DNA from: Macrobrachium rosenbergii
Taxonomy: Eukaryota; Arthropoda; Malacostraca; Decapoda; Palaemonidae
Assembly (NCBI RefSeq): GCF_040412425.1
Contig: NC_089743.1
Span: 89,462,471 to 89,526,470, forward strand
Length of the DNA: 64,000 bases
Direction: 5' to 3'
Positions 1 through 11,082 of the stretch are shown here, piece after piece (position 1 is the first letter of the stretch; each line of letters opens with the position of its first letter). The position numbers and the translations under genes were made by a program. The notes under the pieces are model-generated. The model was not told the origin of the DNA and searched no databases. It was given only the letters and a program-made list of their open reading frames with translations.

Positions 1-162
1 ATGAGATATTGCAGTTCTAAGGAATTCATTGATAAGATATTGCAGTTCTAAGGAATTCATTGATGAGATATTGCAGTTCTAAGGAATTCATTGATGAGAT
101 ATTGCAGTTCTAAGGAATTCATTGATGAGATATTGCAGTTCTAAGGAATTCATTGATGAGAT
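1..162. repeat. 31-bp minisatellite, cut by window edge
   Basis: Five nearly perfect 31-bp units and a partial sixth start at the first base. Each unit contains gatattgcagttctaagg followed by aattcattg, and only the second unit shows a substitution (ataag for atgag). The array probably continues outside the window. No coding potential. Confidence 0.95.
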
Positions 163-1725
163 TTTGGTCATGATGCAGGGTAATGACTCATTCGATCTGT
201 GTCCTCAAGATGGTAAAACATGTGAAATGTACTTTCTTCATTTCCTTTTCCTTTTTTTTTTTTAGTTGCTAGCAAGGGTTTGTTATCAGATTTTCATATT
301 TGCTGAAGCATGAGTGTAGTTATTCATCGTCTCCTTAATATGTATGCTAGCTTGTAATGTGGTCTTATTCCTCTTCTCCTTCATTTGCTGTTTTGTAAGA
401 CCGTGATATATTTCACATCGAAAAGACAATCCGGAGAATTGTACGAACCTCCATCTTAGAACGATAATTTTGATTCGCTCTCTCCTCCACACCCTATCAA
501 CACTTCTTCGCCCTAAACCTGTTCCTTAGCGTAAAAGCGTCGGTGTTCCCTATATTTGTCCAGATTTATGCTAAATCCATCATCCCTTATGCCAGATGCT
601 TTAAGGTCGTTGGGTTCGTTTGGAAAAAAAGATAAAAAACATGAGATTTTCCTCAGAGAAGCTGAAAATTGCTTTGATGTGAATCGTATAAATCCGAGAA
701 GTTGTGTGGATTTACTTGAATGTGCACCGAACTTTTTGCAACTGTTAGTTTTAACAAATTTCCTTTGCAATATGTTACACTTGGTATTCTAGCCTCAAAG
801 ATCATGTTTTACTCTTGCGACATGTTTTATGTTTCATCTTGATGATAAATAACAATTAAATACTGAACTGTTAGTTTTGTTTCTTTATAGCTTTATAATG
901 CCATGATGATGTTATTAGTATTAATGATATTTATTATGATAATGAACGACAAAAAAACAAAGCAATGATCAATATGTTAAGACTCTTGGACATTTGGTAA
1001 ATGCATTTAGTGATAAATTTAAGTAAATTCAAGATTTATCTAATAAGATTTTGGCGTTTATGTAATTTTAGAAGCATTAATCCCATTATGGCATTTATTT
1101 TATTTTGCGCTTCAATATTTGAAGATTAATTAAGAGGCTTTTTCTCCTATCAGCATTTACCGCTCTAGGGCTAGGAAGCATATCTTCCAAGGAAGGAATC
1201 GATTTTAATGTCAGTTTAACTTCAATGTCAGTTTAACTTTGTTTTTCATTTTACTTTTGTAAACCAGGGAGAGAGACACTGACAGCGATGGATATTGATA
1301 ATGAAAAATACTGTTTGTATTTCACCCCAACTTTTTTTTTTTTTATTGAACTGAACAGACAAATAGCCTCATTTATTTTCATGTTTCTTCTAAAAGAGAT
1401 TCTCTTCTGGAAAATTTAGGCTGCGGTCACTGCAAAGTTTATCCTCATATTATCGCTTCGTATATGTGCTCCAAAGTTGCATTAACATTACATATGTACC
1501 ATTCACCCCTGTCTTCATAAAGTTTTTACGCCTGTTTTTCCAACGGATCCTCATCCATTTTCTCCGCAGAACCAGGCCACTTCATAACAGTCATCCATCT
1601 TTCCACCGGGAGCTAACCGTGTTTATCCGTCATTATTATCCGTTCTTTTCTCTTCTTTGCAATCCTTTTTACTCCACGTCTTTATCTTTTTTCATTTTAT
1701 AACTTGGTATATTCATGGGCATTTG
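163..1725. other. AT-rich non-coding DNA, nothing recognised
   Basis: Single-copy-looking AT-rich sequence with short homopolymer T runs near 248 and 1330. Open frames here (for example 513-792 on both strands, 1466-1702) are short, overlap on opposite strands and resemble no family I know. No splice-flanked exon was convincing. Confidence 0.6.
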
Positions 1726-2318
1726 TATACACACAAGGGAGAATTCAGTGTTCTTCAGTGGAGAATTCATTGAAGAACACTGAATTCTCCCTTGTGTGTA
1801 TATAAGGGAAGATTCATTGAAGAACAGTGAAATCTCCCTTGTATAGACACAAGGGAGAATTCGGTGTTCTTCAATGAATTCTCCCGTGTGTGTATACAGG
1901 GAGAATTCAGGAGAATTCATTGAAGAACACTGAAATCTCCCTTGTATACACACACGGGAGAATTCGGTGTTCTTCAGTGAATTCTCCCTTGTGTGTATAC
2001 AGGGGAGAATTCAGTGTGGAATACTGAATTCAGAGCACAAGGGAGAATTCAGTGTTCTTCAGTGAAATCTCCCTTGTGTGTATAAAAGGGAGAATTCAGT
2101 GTGGAACACTGTATTCAGAGCACAAGGGAGGATTCAGTGTTCTTCAATGAATTCTCCTTTGTGTATATAAAATGGAGAATTCAGTGTAGAACACAGAATT
2201 CAGTGCACAAGGGAGGATTCAGTGTTCTTCAATGAATTCTCCCTTGTGTGTATACAAGGGAGAATTCAATGTAGAACACTGAATTCAGAGCTCAAGGGAG
2301 AATTCAGTGTTCTTCAAT
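1726..2318. repeat. Tandem array of near-palindromic units with GAATTC cores
   Basis: The block is built from gggagaattcagtgttcttc and its reverse complement, separated by acacaag/cttgtgt arms and tgtgtata linkers. From about 1951 the order is regular with an 84-bp period (1951, 2035, 2119, 2203, 2287). Each 84-mer holds two imperfect palindromes: one closing on ttcttca and one on gtgtagaacac or gtgtggaacac. The first 225 bp are more scrambled, with units in both orientations. No protein is predicted; the open frame here is only the repeat translated. Confidence 0.9.
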
Positions 2319-2748
2319 GGCTCTACTAATTGAATGAGAAATAATTAATAACTGTAACAAAGAAGCGATTCTTTTTGCCTGTTTGTGGCTCTCGTACTCA
2401 CTCTAACAAAAGTGAGATCTCCACTACTGATGAAATTTTTTTACATCATCTAAAACATTTCCTAACGACCAGGAACCTTCACCGACGCGCGGAGCTCATC
2501 CCGGGAGGTCCTCCATCCTAGCATGTACTTGATGGATAGGTAGAAATAGCTGTATCACGTTGCTGTCTGTACTTGACCTTTCACTACCTCCTTTCTTCAA
2601 GGGTCTCTCTCCTCTGCTCTTCATTTTACAATTCATGATACTGATATTCGATATCCAAAGTTGCCTTTGTTTTGCTTGGCGCTAGTGTTCTGGATCTTGC
2701 TTGCATGGAGAAGAAATGTTGTTTTGCCGTTGCAGAATAGGACGATTT

Positions 2749-2751
<3 letters not shown>
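2319..2751. other. Non-coding, nothing recognised
   Basis: Mixed-composition sequence between the palindromic array and the first (TA)n tract. A short GC-richer patch lies near 2485-2515. No exon or repeat was identified. Confidence 0.5.

Positions 2752-2840
<89 letters not shown>
2752..2840. repeat. (TA)n-(TG)n compound microsatellite
   Basis: About 70 bp of perfect TA followed directly by about 19 bp of TG. It borders the palindromic element that follows. Confidence 0.98.
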
Positions 2841-2841
<1 letters not shown>

Positions 2842-2883
2842 AATGTCTTTTACTGTAACACCAAAGTATAATATGAAGATGAA

Positions 2884-3040
2884 AAGGCCCATAAAACACT
2901 ATTTGAACGTTGCAACAATATATTTCGAGCACTTCTGTGACCCTGATAACTGGTAAAATATTTTACCAATGAACAGGGGCACAGAAGGAATTGCTCAAAA
3001 TATATGGTTGCAAATGTTCAGATAGTGTTTTATGGGCCTT
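2884..3040. mobile_element. Palindromic (foldback/MITE-like) element between two (TA)n tracts
   Basis: Bases 2884-2958 and 2961-3040 are inverted copies of each other. The left arm begins aaggcccataaaacact and the right arm ends with its complement, agtgttttatgggcctt. The arms are about 75-80 bp, differ by a few substitutions and small indels, and meet at a central tggtaaaatattttacca. The element is bordered by (TA)n(TG)n on the left and (TA)n on the right, as expected if it inserted at TA or split a TA tract. No transposase is encoded and the superfamily is not assigned. Confidence 0.8.
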
Positions 3041-3043
3041 TAT

Positions 3044-3046
<3 letters not shown>

Positions 3047-3138
<92 letters not shown>
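3047..3138. repeat. (TA)n microsatellite
   Basis: About 92 bp of perfect TA dinucleotides, directly abutting the right arm of the palindromic element. Confidence 0.98.
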
Positions 3139-3140
<2 letters not shown>

Positions 3141-3520
3141 CCCTACATCCTTTTAAATCTAGGTTCTTATCCACACGCTTTCGTGAAATTTTTTTATAAT
3201 TTTTGATATATGTTTTCAGTGGTTTTTTTCTTTTGCAATATATGCATTATAGACTCGTTTAATGATTCTTTGCATCAGACACGATTTGATCTCAACTAAA
3301 AAAAATAAGCGCTCTTCACTATTCACTATTCAGGTTCTTATATATATATATATATATATAGCTTGCCTTATGATTTTTAATATTTTTGGTGTTATGCCGT
3401 TGTTTTATTTTGTACATATATCAAAAATATTAAATAATTTTTTTCCTACATTGGCGTTTGCCATTCTGCTGTAATTAGCACCTTTTTGAATGTTACACAC
3501 AAGTGCACGCATGTGAGCAT

Positions 3521-3523
<3 letters not shown>
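3139..3523. other. AT-rich non-coding DNA
   Basis: AT-rich sequence with a short (TA)10 tract at 3341-3360. Nothing else is recognised. Confidence 0.5.

Positions 3524-3588
<65 letters not shown>
3524..3588. repeat. (GA)n microsatellite
   Basis: About 65 bp of uninterrupted GA repeats. Confidence 0.98.
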
Positions 3589-3589
<1 letters not shown>

Positions 3590-4469
3590 GTAGAATAGTG
3601 TGTTTGCACATGAAATGGCAAACGAACTTGAAAAGGATTTAGTGGTGCCAGGAATTTGTTTATGCAGTTTGGCAAATGCTTTATTATTGTCGTGATGAAG
3701 AAAACAAAATTCTCGAGGTCTTCCTTATTTCTCAAGCTTTCTTTTCTTTTCCGTATCCCTATAATCTTTTCAAGATTCTTGTTATCTTATTCTTTCTCTC
3801 AATATATTTTTCGTTTGCTTATCTCTATACTCTTTTTTTAATATGTATTTTTTTTATTCCCTTCGAAGAGTTAATCGCGCTGGCTTGACCCAGGGAAATA
3901 AAGACACTTTGCATGAAGCTCGGTATAAATTATTTTTGTCGACAATTTTACTGTATCGTTATTGCTAGTTTATGAACATTTGTATTGCAGGTTTAGTATT
4001 AAAAAAAATATCAGTGGAATGGAAATTATTATATTATTTTTTGGTTTTGTTCTGAAATAGTAACACAAACGCTTTTGAAACAGGTATACAAATTGTTTCA
4101 AGATAGAAGCAAATACTGCGTATGGTTCTCTGCATAGTGACTAGAATACTAAGGGTACTGTAGAAATATCTTTATCGTGCAATTGCCACAGTGATTGCAG
4201 TGTTGAAAACAAAACTGTAGTACAGATATAGATGCAATAAAGTATGTTGTCCCCTCTTCTGGAGGAATTTTTTGTTCAAACCGGTGAGATATTTTTTGTA
4301 ATTTTTTTTTTGTTTGCCTTTTGTTATTTTCCTTTGCTTTGGCCGTGTTTTTCCAAATAGTCCAGGTTTAAATTGTTTTGCAGATTCTGCCCAGCAATGG
4401 AAATGCTAAGTTTGGCAGAATGAAAGAAAGCAAGTTTACCCAATGCCCTTGAATAAATAGTGGTCTGCT

Positions 4470-4472
<3 letters not shown>
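3589..4472. other. AT-rich non-coding DNA
   Basis: AT-rich, T-run-rich sequence. The overlapping frames at 3656-3888 are hydrophobic because the DNA is TTT/CTT-rich and have no recognisable motif. Confidence 0.5.

Positions 4473-4532
<60 letters not shown>
4473..4532. repeat. (GA)n microsatellite
   Basis: About 60 bp of perfect GA repeats, flanked by ordinary AT-rich DNA. Confidence 0.98.
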
Positions 4533-4534
<2 letters not shown>

Positions 4535-4742
4535 TGAAGGTCTCTATAATAATATGTTTGAAGAATTGGGTGTTTCGAGATTACAAGCAGAGATTATATA
4601 ATACAGAATTAACATCTTACGTGTTAAGTCTGTAGCAATAAAAATTTGTGTTTACTGCTATATACTGTAAATCTAAGCATTCTTATAAATTGCAAAGATT
4701 GTGTGAATATTGGTGTCTGCATCTTATGAATGCAATGATATC

Positions 4743-4745
<3 letters not shown>

Positions 4746-4820
<75 letters not shown>

Positions 4821-4908
4821 CATCATCACCATCATCATATGTAACCAAAGTCATGACCAACAAAATTTGAACCTTTTAATCTGATATCACCAAGATCTAA
4901 CGTGAATT

Positions 4909-4982
<74 letters not shown>

Positions 4983-5072
4983 TCATCATCACCATCATCA
5001 CATGTAACAAAAGTCATGACCGACACAATTTGAGGCTTTTAATCTGCATTTTGTCAAGATCTAACGTGATAT

Positions 5073-5148
<76 letters not shown>

Positions 5149-5212
5149 TATGTAACAAAAGCCATAATCAGCACAATATGAAGCTGTTAATCTGCATTTT
5201 ATCAAGGTCTAA

Positions 5213-5269
<57 letters not shown>
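4746..5269. repeat. Array of (CT)n tracts alternating with a conserved spacer
   Basis: Four (CT)n tracts (4746-4815, 4912-4975, 5076-5145, 5216-5269) are separated by spacers of roughly 70-95 bp that are copies of one another. The spacers carry catcatcaycatcaycat, tgtaacaaaagtcatgac, a degenerate rcacaatttgargc, and gcattttgtcaagatctaac. The same spacer, with about 15-20% divergence by eye, recurs in the array at 12.06-12.84 kb. The poly-Ser/Leu and poly-Glu/Arg open frames over this block are only the repeat read through. Confidence 0.93.
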
Positions 5270-5272
<3 letters not shown>

Positions 5273-5591
5273 AATTTCCATAATACAATAGCATAATACA
5301 ACATCATTTTTTAGGCCGTCGGTTTGGGGAGGTTTCCTACCCAGTATGCTTGCTTCTTCCGTCCCTGTCCCCACCAAAGATGACTTTCTGTTCCTCACTT
5401 TTATTTTATCTGATGGCCCTCTTTGCCCCCATTATACTCGAAAAAGACTTTATGGACGTTACTGTGTTCCTTTTAGAGTCATGTTCATTATCACAAAGCT
5501 TTATTGGCTTCCCAGGTGGTTTGCATTCCTCGGGGTGAGGAGCGGATTGCATGCACTTGAGTTCTCCGTACATTCTCACATGCCGTACGCT

Positions 5592-5800
5592 GGAAGCAGC
5601 TGGCCGAATTAGTGCTAGTCTAAGACAAATCATTTCTTGAAATCATAAGTTTCTCTGCTTCGAGATTATCTTTCAAAGATAATTCTCTGACATGCGCAGG
5701 AAGCAGGTGGCCGAATTAGTGCTAGGCTAAGACAAATCATTTCTTGAAATCTAGAGTTGCTCTGCTTCGAGATTACCTTTCAAAGATAGTTCTCTGACAG
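5592..5800. repeat. Direct duplication of about 107 bp
   Basis: Two head-to-tail copies begin with gaagcagctggccgaattag near 5592 and gaagcaggtggccgaattag near 5699. Each ends at ttctctgaca. They differ at only a few positions, so the duplication is fairly recent. Confidence 0.9.
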
Positions 5801-5874
5801 AAGGGGGAAAAATGCCCAGAATATAAGGACGGGCAGCTTGTGTTGCGATGAGTGTGCATCAATATATATACTGT

Positions 5875-5977
<103 letters not shown>

Positions 5978-7083
5978 TATTTATATATACGTATGTACGC
6001 ATACTGATATTCTAACTTTTACGTGCGTAACAAACAAAAAAAGAAGGGAACACCTCGTTCCCTAATTATCTCTTCCCACCTTTAAACAACCGCATTGCTT
6101 TTGTACGAACATGAATAATTTTTCCCTGTCTTTCCCTCCTTACTAATGCAAGGTAAGTAGCGACCGCTTGAAGTGGTGGTTTTAATAGCTTGCTTTGCAT
6201 CGACTTCTGAGACATTAACATTCCATTTGAATAGTCCCTGTTGTCGAGAACCTCCGAAGGTTTTCATACGTTTATCATGACAAACTAATCTATGTTTAAC
6301 ATCCCCAATTGGGTATGGAGATAGGGATAAGATTATTGGAGCCCTTCACGGAGAAATTCATGTTGAATTTTTGCACCTCTACTTCAGCGGGAAAATGATC
6401 TTATTTAACTTGGTATCGTATAGTTTTTAGATAGTGTTGATTTTATCGTCTTCATTACTTTGCATGAATGTGTTTGTAATTTTTACAGACCCTAAAGGTG
6501 GGCATGGGTTGGAAACGTTGCGAATAATGCATGAAAGAAAGGTTAAAAGTTTATTCTTGTGCTACAGTTCCTCACAAGACGAGTTTCGCTTCATCTGGAT
6601 CGTATTCAACTCTCATTGATTATTTATTCATTTTGACATAAAAAAAAACTACACTTTAAGGTGCAGTGTTTACTATTCATTTAGTTAGGTCATATACTCG
6701 TAATGTCCCCAAAAATAATTTAGAACATTGTTACAGAGAAATCTTAAGAAATAAGGCAGTTAAGGAACCGAATCACAATTTTTAGTCATAATGATATGCG
6801 TATTTTTTTTTTATCCTGTTAAGACCTGGCTACTGCGACTGCGTCTAATTGCAGATAACAGGCGGTCCTGGCGATTGTTTGCAATGTTTTGACCAAATAA
6901 GAGTTGCTGTCATATGGTGCGCCAGGTCTTACATGAGCTCATAAGACGTTTTTGAGACTATCACACATCTGCCAGTGTCTATATAAGACTATCCAGGACT
7001 ATTGTACAATGATGGCAGTGAGATCGTAAAAGGTGTTTATAATCCTTTCCTGTGTTGATGCGTTGGGTAAGCACATCTACATC
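5978..7083. other. Non-coding DNA upstream of the Harbinger remnant
   Basis: No gene recognised. The stretch 6830-7020, which is GC-richer and unlike its AT-rich surroundings, may be the 5' part of the PIF/Harbinger element that follows, but I could not find matching terminal inverted repeats. Confidence 0.45.
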
Positions 7084-8340
7084 ATGGCTGTCCCACAAAG
7101 AATGTTGGAGATTATTCAAGGGGTTATAGACTTACATAGAGAGATAATATTCTATGCTGCAGCTGTGCTGTTATTGCTGCGTGACAGGAGAAGAGGTACT
7201 AAAGCAGACAATATTGGACCTGTCCTTGGCCAAGAAGAAGAACCGATTTTGTACAGTATGCTAACTGTATGGCAGGACTGAGAGGAGAAAATTTGGCAAC
7301 TTCCTCTAAATATTGTGGCTGGAACCGTAAGTGTTCTAGGAACTCCTTGACGACCTAAGCTAAGACTGACTAAACATATTACAAAATTTAGTGGTCCTGT
7401 ACCTCCAGGACTGAAGGGTGTCATAACACCCAGACTCTTTACAACTGGAAACAGTTGCTGTATTCTGAGCTATAGCCAGGTTTGTGACAGAAGTGTGTGA
7501 AGTAGTCATCAGTGAGTATATACTAGAAGTTGTGCCCCTTCCTACAGCACAGGATGGCTAGTGGGATAGCTGAGATATTGGATACAAAGTAGAGCTTAAC
7601 ATTACTGGTGTTCTAGACTGGAAGCAAATTGCCATACAGGCTCCCTGAACCTGAACTCTGGCACAGTGTACGAACTGTAAAGGTTTCTCCTTCATTATCT
7701 TGGTGGACTTTCAGATGTGGACTGTAAATTTATTCACTGTGACGTGGAAGATAGTTGTTCGCTATCAGACTTTGTAGTATTAACTGCTCTGGTTCTCAAA
7801 GAAGCATTAGAGACCAATCCAGAACCTCTATTCTCAGCACAGCCTGAATGTGGTGAGACGAATATTCCACCATAGCCTGTCAAGGACAAGATACATCGCT
7901 GAGACTGCGTTTAGTATTCTGGCAATCAGGTTACAGTGTTTGGTTGGCCTTTTCCAACAAAAACAGGAACGTGTTTTGTTATTCCTGGGGCTTCATAACC
8001 TGATGAGCTAGGTACTCAGTTCTGAAAAATGTTTTGTTGGATCAAGAAGGAAGGACTGATCATCAGGTGACCCCAGGGGTGTGGAGACAAGACCACGTGC
8101 TTTGGCATGGCCCTGAAATACTGCTTCTGCCATGGCTGGTCTTACTGCAAGCAAGACATCACTGTGGCACCAAAGGTGGTGGGAGGTGGTGTAGATGCCG
8201 GACGACGTGGTCTGCTTCTAGTGCTTCACTATCTTAGTGCTGAATTATCATCTAGATGGCATTCATCAGGAAACTATGCCACAAGTTGTCCAGCAAGTGC
8301 AAGAGTTCTATGCCATTCCAGTGAGCTAGGCGATGTATGA
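7084..8340 (+). pseudogene. Decayed PIF/Harbinger-type transposase
   Basis: A nuclease of this family would cut and paste its own transposon at 3-bp targets. Reading the + strand with frame jumps gives fragments in the order expected for a Harbinger transposase. They are an N-terminal basic LLLLRDRRR segment at 7160-7195; PPGLK.....LFTTGNS..ILSY around 7400-7470; EVCEVVISEYILEVVPLPT around 7486-7545; a GA(I)DGKHVAI-like piece read as GVLDWKQIAIQAP near 7608-7650; CKGFSFIIL near 7677-7705 in place of YKGFFSIIL; AETAFSILAIRLQCL near 7897-7945 in place of VENAFGILAxRFQCL; a GLHNLMS piece near 7988; and QVTPGVWRQDHVL near 8062. Several stops and frameshifts separate these, so no active protein is made. 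The family call rests on motif memory and needs a profile search. Confidence 0.72.
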
Positions 8341-8384
8341 ATTATGGGCCCCTCTTAAAAGCCCCACTTCCTTGGTCTTGCAGT

Positions 8385-8663
8385 TTATGTGGCTGACGCT
8401 TGCCTTGCCATATGTATGAGAACCACCTCTAGTTGCTTGTTTGTGTTGCTGCTCTTCCCTCTTTGTCCTTGATATGCTGGAGGTGAGAATTCTGTCTTCT
8501 TTTCGTGGCCAAACTTCCCCGGCTGCCTTTTCTTCTCACTGTCAAATGCGTAGCCGGGAATTGAAAGGCTGAGAGCCCCATAGCTTTTTGCTGGTTGGTC
8601 CCTGGGCCATTTGTCCAGATATTTTTCTTGAGCATCCTTTAGAAACATAGCGCAGATTTCCAT
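8385..8663 (-). CDS. Unknown ORF convergent to the Harbinger remnant
   Basis: A 92-codon frame starting MEICAMFLKDAQEKYLDKW. It is hydrophilic and rich in Lys, Gln and Ser, with no domain I recognise. PIF/Harbinger transposons normally carry a second gene for a Myb/SANT- or MADF-like DNA-binding protein, often in the opposite orientation. This frame sits immediately downstream of the transposase remnant and points back at it, so a fragment of that accessory gene is a reasonable guess. It could also be a chance frame. Confidence 0.3.
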   Translation of the reverse strand: MEICAMFLKDAQEKYLDKWPRDQPAKSYGALSLSIPGYAFDSEKKRQPGKFGHEKKTEFSPPAYQGQRGKSSNTNKQLEVVLIHMARQASAT

Positions 8664-8986
8664 TTCAGCTCATCGCCAGTCTGTTGCACGACCGTCTACA
8701 ACCGATTTGAGACAATTCATGACACTCTTTGACTACTCATGACCTAACCAGTCATATCCATGATTTTGTGCTGGGTGAAAACCTCCCTACGACTGATTTT
8801 CTTGTTTGTGGCCAATAGCATTCGCCAGTAAGATATCGTGAGTCATTTTACTGATTGTCTGTGACTTCCCACGATTGCACATGGCATTTGGACGTATCCT
8901 GTTGTACCTCCCTGTATGAATGACTGAGCCTCAAGGCCGATATAATATGCCGCTGCTCTCTTGCTCAATTACAACATAAACTGACA

Positions 8987-9308
8987 TGCATCAGTTGGGT
9001 GTTCTAATCACTATTTTAAGGCTGGGGTGGGCCGCTTTGACTTTTTTCCATCTCCTAACTCATGCTTTGTTTAAAGCTCTTTTTTTTATGTGTGCCGGGT
9101 CTATTATTCACAGAGTCGGAGATTATCAAGATATTCGTATAATAGGGGGTTTAGTCAATTTTATGCCTGTTAGGGTGATGTGCATTAATTTAGCTAATTT
9201 AGCTCTTTGTGGTTTTCCATTTTTAGCCGAGTTTTACTCTAAGTTTGTTTTTGATCAGTCAGTCATTTCTGCTTGTCATTTTTATAGAGAAGTTGGAAAA
9301 TACTCCTA
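8987..9308 (+). pseudogene. nad5: NUMT: nuclear copy of mitochondrial NADH dehydrogenase subunit 5
   Basis: The frame contains the central ND5 membrane-antiporter signature FFHLLTHALFKALFFMCAG (9040-9096), then IIH.VGDYQDIR..GG and LANLALCGFPFLAEFYSK (9190-9246). ND5 is a proton-translocating subunit of complex I, encoded in mitochondria. Here the piece is only about a fifth of the gene and is surrounded by nuclear repeats. Codons AGG and AGA at the LRLG, HRVGD and PVRVM positions give Ser under the invertebrate mitochondrial code, which restores the usual LSLG and HS.GD residues, and ATA ATA gives Met-Met. The strand is T- and G-rich, typical of ND5 coded on the mitochondrial minor strand. 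There are no frameshifts or stops to 9308, although similarity fades after about 9250. The left edge is abrupt at about 8987. Confidence 0.92.
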
Positions 9309-10979
9309 GTGTAAAGATATAGGAAGTATGAGTAGGGTGTTTGAACTTTATTTTCTTGAAAGGTATAATTGTTAATTTATATTGCTTTTAAGTACTGTTT
9401 CTATTTATTTATTTTTTCATGAAAGATGTGAATAGACTTTATTTAGACACTTATTCTGGGAAAACTTGCATCTTCTGAAGACGTTCCTGTGATATAATTT
9501 CTAATGTACAATATTTCAGAGTATTAAAAAAATACGCAGTAATAGTGCAGGATTTCTCACATGTTTCTTTCCTTTTTTCCCAGGTGAGTACTACTGCTGA
9601 CGTCATAATGACTGCTTAGAGATGAACTCAGTCAAGCAATTTGTTAGTAAGTATCGTATATCTACCTCTTCTTTTTTACTTGTTCGTGCTCTTATTGAAT
9701 GTAATATATTCATTTATATTGTAACATTAATGTATTATTTCTTTCTTATAGTTACTATTTATTGCTACTGTTGTTATAACAGTTAAATTTAACGGGAAGA
9801 CTACTTGACTCTTAGCCATACAAAGTAAGGACGTTCTAACTGAATGAGAACAAAATATTTGAAATATATTATTACCTTAGTGAAGGAGTCATACTCTAAC
9901 GTTGTGCGCGCATGCGTGTCCGTCCGCCTCATTCTCCTTCAGTGTAACATCATTATTTATAACCAAGGCCATTCAGCTCACATACCATGAAACCTAATAT
10001 CGTACAGATGTAATTTATGAGTGTTGAACATTAATATCATATTTTCTCAGACATTGCAATTAGATTTATATGTAAAGGCCATTGATTTTCAAATCTTCAT
10101 TACCACGAAGGTAACGGCATTCGACAAATGGTCGTTCTATTGAAGGATGTGATGTCGGTATTTTACGATATTTTGAGTGATTGAGGGGGAATCGGAAATG
10201 TAAACAGTTAAGGAACTTAGTGAGTTAACGTCGGTAAAATGAAGTTAAAAATATAAAGAGTTTGGGAATTGAAGGGGTGTTTAATAGAGAGAACTAGTTG
10301 CTTATAGTGCTGATAAGTTTGAGCGGAATGCGTACTTGCCACGTGCTTTGTAAAAGCAATATTCCTACAGGGCTGAGATTTATTGTGAGGTTTAGCCTTC
10401 TTTTATACCTCTGCATTTGTTACTTTTGTTACATATTTATAGTAATTTCAAACGTATTTCTTTGTATTTCACAATAACACAAAATTCCGTTATCTGATAT
10501 ACATGCTGAATGTTAATAGATATCTGTTTTTGTTATTATAAAAAATAAAAGAAACCCTCACATTTCACAGCTGCTAATGTATATTGTAAATCTGGATCTG
10601 ACTGTGTTTTTCGTTCGCAATTGATGTTAGTCTGCGAGCGTCTGCTGCAAATTAGTCTCTGAGAGCTTCTTCGTGAAATGCGCCACAGAGCTTGGCCTGG
10701 GCTACATTATTGTTGCTTACCAATTGCGACCTTGATTTCGTTCACCTCTTGATTTATAGGGTAGGTCACATAATTTATATAAAAGTTTATTGCTCTCCTG
10801 TCTTCCATAAACCTTTAAACGAGCTAATCTGCTCCAGTAAAATACTATATTAAAGATTCAGTACTGTTTACATTTTAGCAAATTGTTCTTAACAGACTTT
10901 TGTTGTGACGCATTCATCTCTCTTGGTTGTAAATTACAGGACTCCTCTTTCATTACTAATTTTTCTGTTATTGCTAATA
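9309..10979. other. AT-rich non-coding DNA, nothing recognised
   Basis: AT-rich sequence without long frames, SSRs or recognised elements. A CpG-bearing patch gttgtgcgcgcatgcgtgtc lies at 9900-9919. Confidence 0.5.
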
Positions 10980-11078
10980 GATTCACAATTTCGTGAAAAA
11001 CAATCTGTGTAATAAAAATCCAGTTATATAGTAAATATATTACATAGTAATATATTTACTATATAATTGTGGATTTTT
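10980..11078. repeat. Hairpin repeat, family copy A
   Basis: Arms 11014-11042 and 11048-11078 are inverted copies (left begins aaaaatcca, right ends tggattttt) around a catag loop, with one 2-nt gap. The left flank 10980-11013, gattcacaatttcgtgaaaa plus caatctgtgtaat, is the reverse complement of the right flank of copy C (55393-55425). Copies A and C are therefore members of one dispersed family and not chance palindromes. Copy A lacks the ribozyme-like loop of copy C. Confidence 0.85.
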
Positions 11079-11082
11079 TCTA

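Noticed and set aside
6830..8900. Terminal inverted repeats and TTA duplication for the Harbinger element
   Set aside because: I compared the left candidate (6820-6900) with the reverse complement of 8700-8930 and found no convincing symmetric ends.
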